Shown: positions 60,881-64,000 of the stretch, one piece after another
How the letters are laid out: the number at the start of each line of letters is the position of its first letter
Position numbering within the stretch: position 1 is the stretch's first letter
Origin: Tenacibaculum agarivorans
GTDB lineage: Bacteria; Bacteroidota; Bacteroidia; Flavobacteriales; Flavobacteriaceae
Direction of reading: 5' to 3'
Assembly: GCF_001936575.1 (NCBI RefSeq)
Contig: NZ_MSMP01000023.1
Location: forward strand, 1 to 64,000
DNA: 64,000 nucleotides
Translations under genes and position numbers: made by a program
Notes under the pieces: generated by a model
Told to the model about the DNA's origin: nothing
Database searches by the model: none
The model's input: the letters and a program-made list of their open reading frames with translations, nothing else

Positions 60881-60927
60881 TTTACAAAAAATACTATCTA
60901 AAACTTTCAGAATATAATGTTATATCT

Positions 60928-61040
60928 TGTCAGTTCGAGTGATCCCGATAATTATCGGGATTGTATCGAGAACAATTTGATAACTTCTCGATAAAAAATT
61001 ATCCTACATTTTATTTCGAATAATTTCACTCGAAGTGACA
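60928..61040. repeat. Cloverleaf-forming intergenic repeat, copy 2
   Basis: The outer arms 60928-60942 and 61026-61040 are the same sequences as in copy 1. The first arm is ATCCCGATAATTATCGGGAT (60942-60961), unrelated in sequence to copy 1 but also self-complementary. The middle hairpin (60961-60972 with 60985-60996) is conserved with one change. The third arm pairs AAATTAT with ATAATTT. It lies between the TonB receptor and the PepSY gene. Confidence 0.75.
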
Positions 61041-61094
61041 ATTACTTTTTATCAGTTATACTTCCAAAAACTGTTTTAGATAGTTTAATTAAAT

Positions 61095-63455
61095 TTAAAA
61101 ATTATACTTAATTCCAAAATGAAAAGCTCTTGGATTACCAATGCTGTAACTATTTTCTTGCCTCCAAACATTATAACTTGCACGAACTGCATATAACTCG
61201 TCGAATATATTTAGTGCTTGTCCCCATATCTCGAAATCTCCATACCTATAATTTGTTCTAAAGTTAAATACATGATGACCATCATATGTAGTGGTTCCTA
61301 AAATATCATTTCCTAAAGCATCTGTTCCAATAATAGCTTGACCTTCAAAACTTGTATTGTAGTCGCCTACTTGTTCATGCTCTAGTGTTAATGATAAATC
61401 TTTAATAGGTTTATATGTTAACAATGAAGTAGCTAAATAATTTGGAGCTGTTTGCATATCTGTATTTGAATAATCTACATTATTATCGAAAAATGATATA
61501 TACTTATGTGTTGCATAACTTCCATTATAAGCTATCGTTAGATTATCTAAAATTTCATATTTCAATCCTAACTCTATTCCCTCAGATCTTGTTTCTCCAG
61601 CATTTAATTGTTGAAAATCTCCTGCTGCATTTCGAATTGAAATTAATCGATCTATACCATCTAATCGATATACGGCAAGGTCAACTTTTAATTTTGAGGG
61701 TATTGAGAAATAACCTCCTATTTCATAGTTATTGAATTTAGCAGGGTTCAAATCAAAAATGGTAGCTCCTGAATCGTCATTGCTACTATTCCTAAATAAT
61801 GTAGAAGTTTGTGGTGGCGTAAACCCTCTAGAATAATTACCATAAAATCCTAATTTTTCATTCACATTGTAGTTAAATCCAAATTTAGGTGCTACGCTAT
61901 TATAATCTACTTTAGTATCTACCACTCCTGCTTGACTTTCAATTAAATTATCATAATCATAGATAAATTCATCTATTCGAATTGCTGCTGTCAATTTTAA
62001 TGCTTCTATTGGTGAAATTTCAAATTGAGCATATCCTGCATAATTGAAAATATCTGCTTCATAGTTCAAAATAAAGTCTCCAGAATTTATTACAAAATCA
62101 GTGTTTTTTCTGGTTGCTGTATTTACTGTTACATCAATAGTTTCCGCTACATAATCTTGTGGTGAAAAATCTGCGGTAGCTCCAACAACCAAAGAAGCGT
62201 CAGAAAAATTAAAATCTAATTTATGTTGAATTAAACCAACATAACTTCTAAACTGATTCGAATTGATTTCTCCCGAACCTGTTCCTGTTAATACACCTGA
62301 ATTTCTATTCTGGCGGATTCTATACGACGGAATTTGGTTCATGATGTTATTTCTATAGATAAAATTGAATGATGTTTTGTTATTATCATTCCATCTTTTA
62401 TCTAAAGTAGATCTAAAACGCAATGCTTTCGCTTCTCTTTCCGTAAAGGTTTGATCACTTTCGTAATTTCCTTGTAAAAAGTTCGGTTCAGAGATTGATC
62501 CTGACATATCCGATCTATAATCGATATAGCTAACAGTGTTAGTCCATTGTAACGTTTCTGAAAATTCATTTACGTTTTTAAATGTTAAGGCAAATTTTTC
62601 ATAATCTGAATGTCCTACTGGACCATTACTTCTTTGAATATAATGTCCTCCAACATAGAAACCATATTTATCATTTGCTGTTGTAGAAGCCTCTAGTTCA
62701 TATCTGGAAATCCCTAAATCATTTACTTGAATACCTAGCGAACCTCCAAACTCTTTCTTTGGGTCTTTTGTGATAAAGTTAAAACTACCACCTACAGCTT
62801 CACTACCATAAATACTAGATGCTGGTCCTTTTAATACTTCAACTTTTTTAAACGTAGTATTGTTCATTTCTAGTAAAGCATTATGATTAAACACAGCAAC
62901 TGGACGAATAGGTAAACCATCTTCTACATACAAGAAAAGAGATCTTGTTGAAATAGGAGAACGAACCGCCATGAAATGTTGTTCATTACTAGAAGCTTTA
63001 GATGTACTCATAAACACACCTGATACTTGATTTACTAATTGCTCAATACCAAAAGCTTTAGTTTCTTCAATATCTTTAGCGGATAATGTTCCTATAGATG
63101 CTGGTACTTCTTTTCTTTGTTGTGCTTCTCTACTAGCTGAAATAATTACTTCTGTTAAACTCTCATCTTTTTCTTTTAAGATTATGGTATTGACTTTTGA
63201 ATTTAACACTACTTTTTGAGAAGAGTACCCCAACATAGAAACCAATACTTCTGGATGATGTAAGCGTATAGAAAAATTTCCATCCAAATCCGTAATTGTT
63301 CCTTTCTTTGAATCTTCTATCGAAGCTATTGAAACTCCAACCAACACTTCTTTATTAACATCAACAACCTTACCTCTAAATACTTCTTGTGCCATTATTT
63401 TAGAATATGGCAATACAATTCCTAACAATAGGAATACTATTATTTTTTTCATCAA
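61095..63455 (-). CDS. TonB-dependent receptor
   Basis: A 786-residue outer-membrane receptor: signal peptide (IIVFLLLGIVLPYSKIMAQ), a carboxypeptidase-D-like N-terminal domain (VFRGKVVDVNKEVLVGVSIA), a plug (about 120-230, SIYGSEAVGGSFNFITKDPK) and a 22-strand-type barrel with an aromatic C terminus (GIKYNF). With the PepSY gene downstream it most likely takes up ferric siderophore or another metal complex. Confidence 0.92.
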   Translation of the reverse strand: MMKKIIVFLLLGIVLPYSKIMAQEVFRGKVVDVNKEVLVGVSIASIEDSKKGTITDLDGNFSIRLHHPEVLVSMLGYSSQKVVLNSKVNTIILKEKDESLTEVIISASREAQQRKEVPASIGTLSAKDIEETKAFGIEQLVNQVSGVFMSTSKASSNEQHFMAVRSPISTRSLFLYVEDGLPIRPVAVFNHNALLEMNNTTFKKVEVLKGPASSIYGSEAVGGSFNFITKDPKKEFGGSLGIQVNDLGISRYELEASTTANDKYGFYVGGHYIQRSNGPVGHSDYEKFALTFKNVNEFSETLQWTNTVSYIDYRSDMSGSISEPNFLQGNYESDQTFTEREAKALRFRSTLDKRWNDNNKTSFNFIYRNNIMNQIPSYRIRQNRNSGVLTGTGSGEINSNQFRSYVGLIQHKLDFNFSDASLVVGATADFSPQDYVAETIDVTVNTATRKNTDFVINSGDFILNYEADIFNYAGYAQFEISPIEALKLTAAIRIDEFIYDYDNLIESQAGVVDTKVDYNSVAPKFGFNYNVNEKLGFYGNYSRGFTPPQTSTLFRNSSNDDSGATIFDLNPAKFNNYEIGGYFSIPSKLKVDLAVYRLDGIDRLISIRNAAGDFQQLNAGETRSEGIELGLKYEILDNLTIAYNGSYATHKYISFFDNNVDYSNTDMQTAPNYLATSLLTYKPIKDLSLTLEHEQVGDYNTSFEGQAIIGTDALGNDILGTTTYDGHHVFNFRTNYRYGDFEIWGQALNIFDELYAVRASYNVWRQENSYSIGNPRAFHFGIKYNF

Positions 63456-63474
63456 TTCTAAGTTTTCTAGTTAT

Positions 63475-64000
63475 CTATAAAGAGTATTGTAAACCAAAAG
63501 TTAATGTTTCTTCTCTTTTCAATTGAATACCATTAGGTTCTTGAAAAAGAGGATACGCATACTCAAATCCAAATCGAACATTTTTAAATTTTCCTTTAGG
63601 AACATATATGTTAAACCCTAAACCTCCATTAATGTACTTCCCTCCTGAATTAGTGGTATCAGCAGTAGTCACCATCATAGGATTTAAGTTTGGATTTGCC
63701 CCATTAATTCTTTCTTCAGCTACTACTTCTCCTCGAGCAGAAAAGCTTAACCAGTCGTTTGTTTTATATGCAAACCAAGAATTTAAATGGTAACGGTTTC
63801 CTAAAGAATATTCAAAATCGTTTCTTCCAAATCGATAGATCCCTTTTAGCTGTGTTCCCCAAGACAGGTTATCTGTTTGTCTTAAGTAAGTTAATCCTAA
63901 ATCAGCATCAAAAGTTCCGCTACCAATTTGCATTGGATAAGGTAATTGTATTTCATTAGGAGCAGACATTGGAGTGACATCTTTAGCTTCTAAAGTACCT
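63475..64000 (-). CDS. Outer-membrane transporter-like protein, partial
   Basis: The reading frame is open to the window edge: before the ATG at 63969 it continues as GTLEAKDVTPMSAPNE, so the real start lies outside. The visible part has LPYPMQIGSGTFDADLGLTY, NDFEYSLGNRYHLNSWFAYK and an aromatic barrel end (LTFGLQYSL). This resembles Bacteroidetes transporter or MetA-pathway barrel proteins. It lies 19 bases upstream of the TonB receptor and is probably cotranscribed with it. Confidence 0.7.
   Translation of the reverse strand, partial: GTLEAKDVTPMSAPNEIQLPYPMQIGSGTFDADLGLTYLRQTDNLSWGTQLKGIYRFGRNDFEYSLGNRYHLNSWFAYKTNDWLSFSARGEVVAEERINGANPNLNPMMVTTADTTNSGGKYINGGLGFNIYVPKGKFKNVRFGFEYAYPLFQEPNGIQLKREETLTFGLQYSL

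Noticed and set aside
61041..63500. Fur box near the TonB receptor and PepSY genes
   Set aside because: Nothing close to the GATAATGATAATCATTATC consensus was found upstream of either gene, so iron control is not claimed from the sequence.
1..64000. CRISPR arrays, tRNA or rRNA genes, complete insertion sequences
   Set aside because: No regularly spaced repeats, tRNA-like cloverleaf with anticodon features, rRNA segments or transposase genes were seen. The cloverleaf repeat lacks tRNA sequence marks.

Overview
This window looks like a chromosome segment of a low-GC marine-type Bacteroidetes, most likely family Flavobacteriaceae. The evidence is the protein families (YceI/DUF5777 pair, DUF2911, DUF4386, SemiSWEET, GIY-YIG of the flavobacterial type, TonB receptor with PepSY partner, outer-membrane barrel proteins), the Bacteroidetes -7 box TAnnTTTG just upstream of many starts, and the lack of Shine-Dalgarno sites. 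Genus cannot be fixed from the sequence. No tRNA, rRNA or CRISPR array was seen.

Region 1 (1-10191) is a tight minus-strand run of ten genes that I cannot assign to a described system. Four proteins are clear paralogs sharing an N-terminal helix (IAxAQxALD), a PTFY strand and a C-terminal SAEGSS...VPxPP strand; two more are divergent relatives. One paralog carries an inserted OmpA-like peptidoglycan-binding domain, two proteins end in PASTA or PASTA-like domains, one is a coiled coil, one is very lysine-rich, one is TPR-like, and the presumed first gene carries three L7/L12-CTD-like repeats. None has a signal peptide. Region 2 (10370-17515) is the biotin locus bioF-bioD-bioA-bioB with a beta-ketoacyl synthase that may build the pimelate chain. 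It is interrupted by a DUF4386 membrane gene, a Coa1-like gene and a 345-bp GIY-YIG element bounded by inverted palindromes. Region 3 (17600-25640) holds housekeeping and accessory genes: a JmjC-like oxygenase, a small zinc ribbon, rseP, a SCO protein, tesB, a GNAT protein, an orphan double-glycine peptide precursor, a PepSY protein and a SemiSWEET.

Region 4 (25722-32530) is a minus-strand biosynthetic cluster: YceI, FAD oxidoreductase, methyltransferase, type III polyketide synthase, enoyl-reductase-like SDR, FabZ-like dehydratase, FabF-like KAS, ACP and phosphopantetheinyl transferase. It reads as a dedicated fatty-acyl line feeding a type III PKS, with tailoring steps and a lipid-binding carrier. 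Region 5 (32700-42420) has a membrane protein of unknown function, a lipoprotein with striking upstream repeats, leuS, and a large LRR protein. Region 6 (42620-53630) is accessory: a PixA/AidA protein, VOC and sterol-desaturase enzymes, Crp/Fnr and TetR regulators, a GATase, a DinB-like protein and a string of small immunity-like genes.

Region 7 (53630-64000) has a 741-base gap with a small ORF and a minus-strand terminator, a membrane-anchored LytTR regulator, an OB-fold/YceI/DUF5777 trio, a porin-like protein, a cytosolic thaumatin-like protein between twin terminators, DUF2911, and an iron-uptake-type PepSY/TonB-receptor pair. The last gene runs off the window edge. Two copies of a cloverleaf-forming intergenic repeat lie at 227-349 and 60928-61040.
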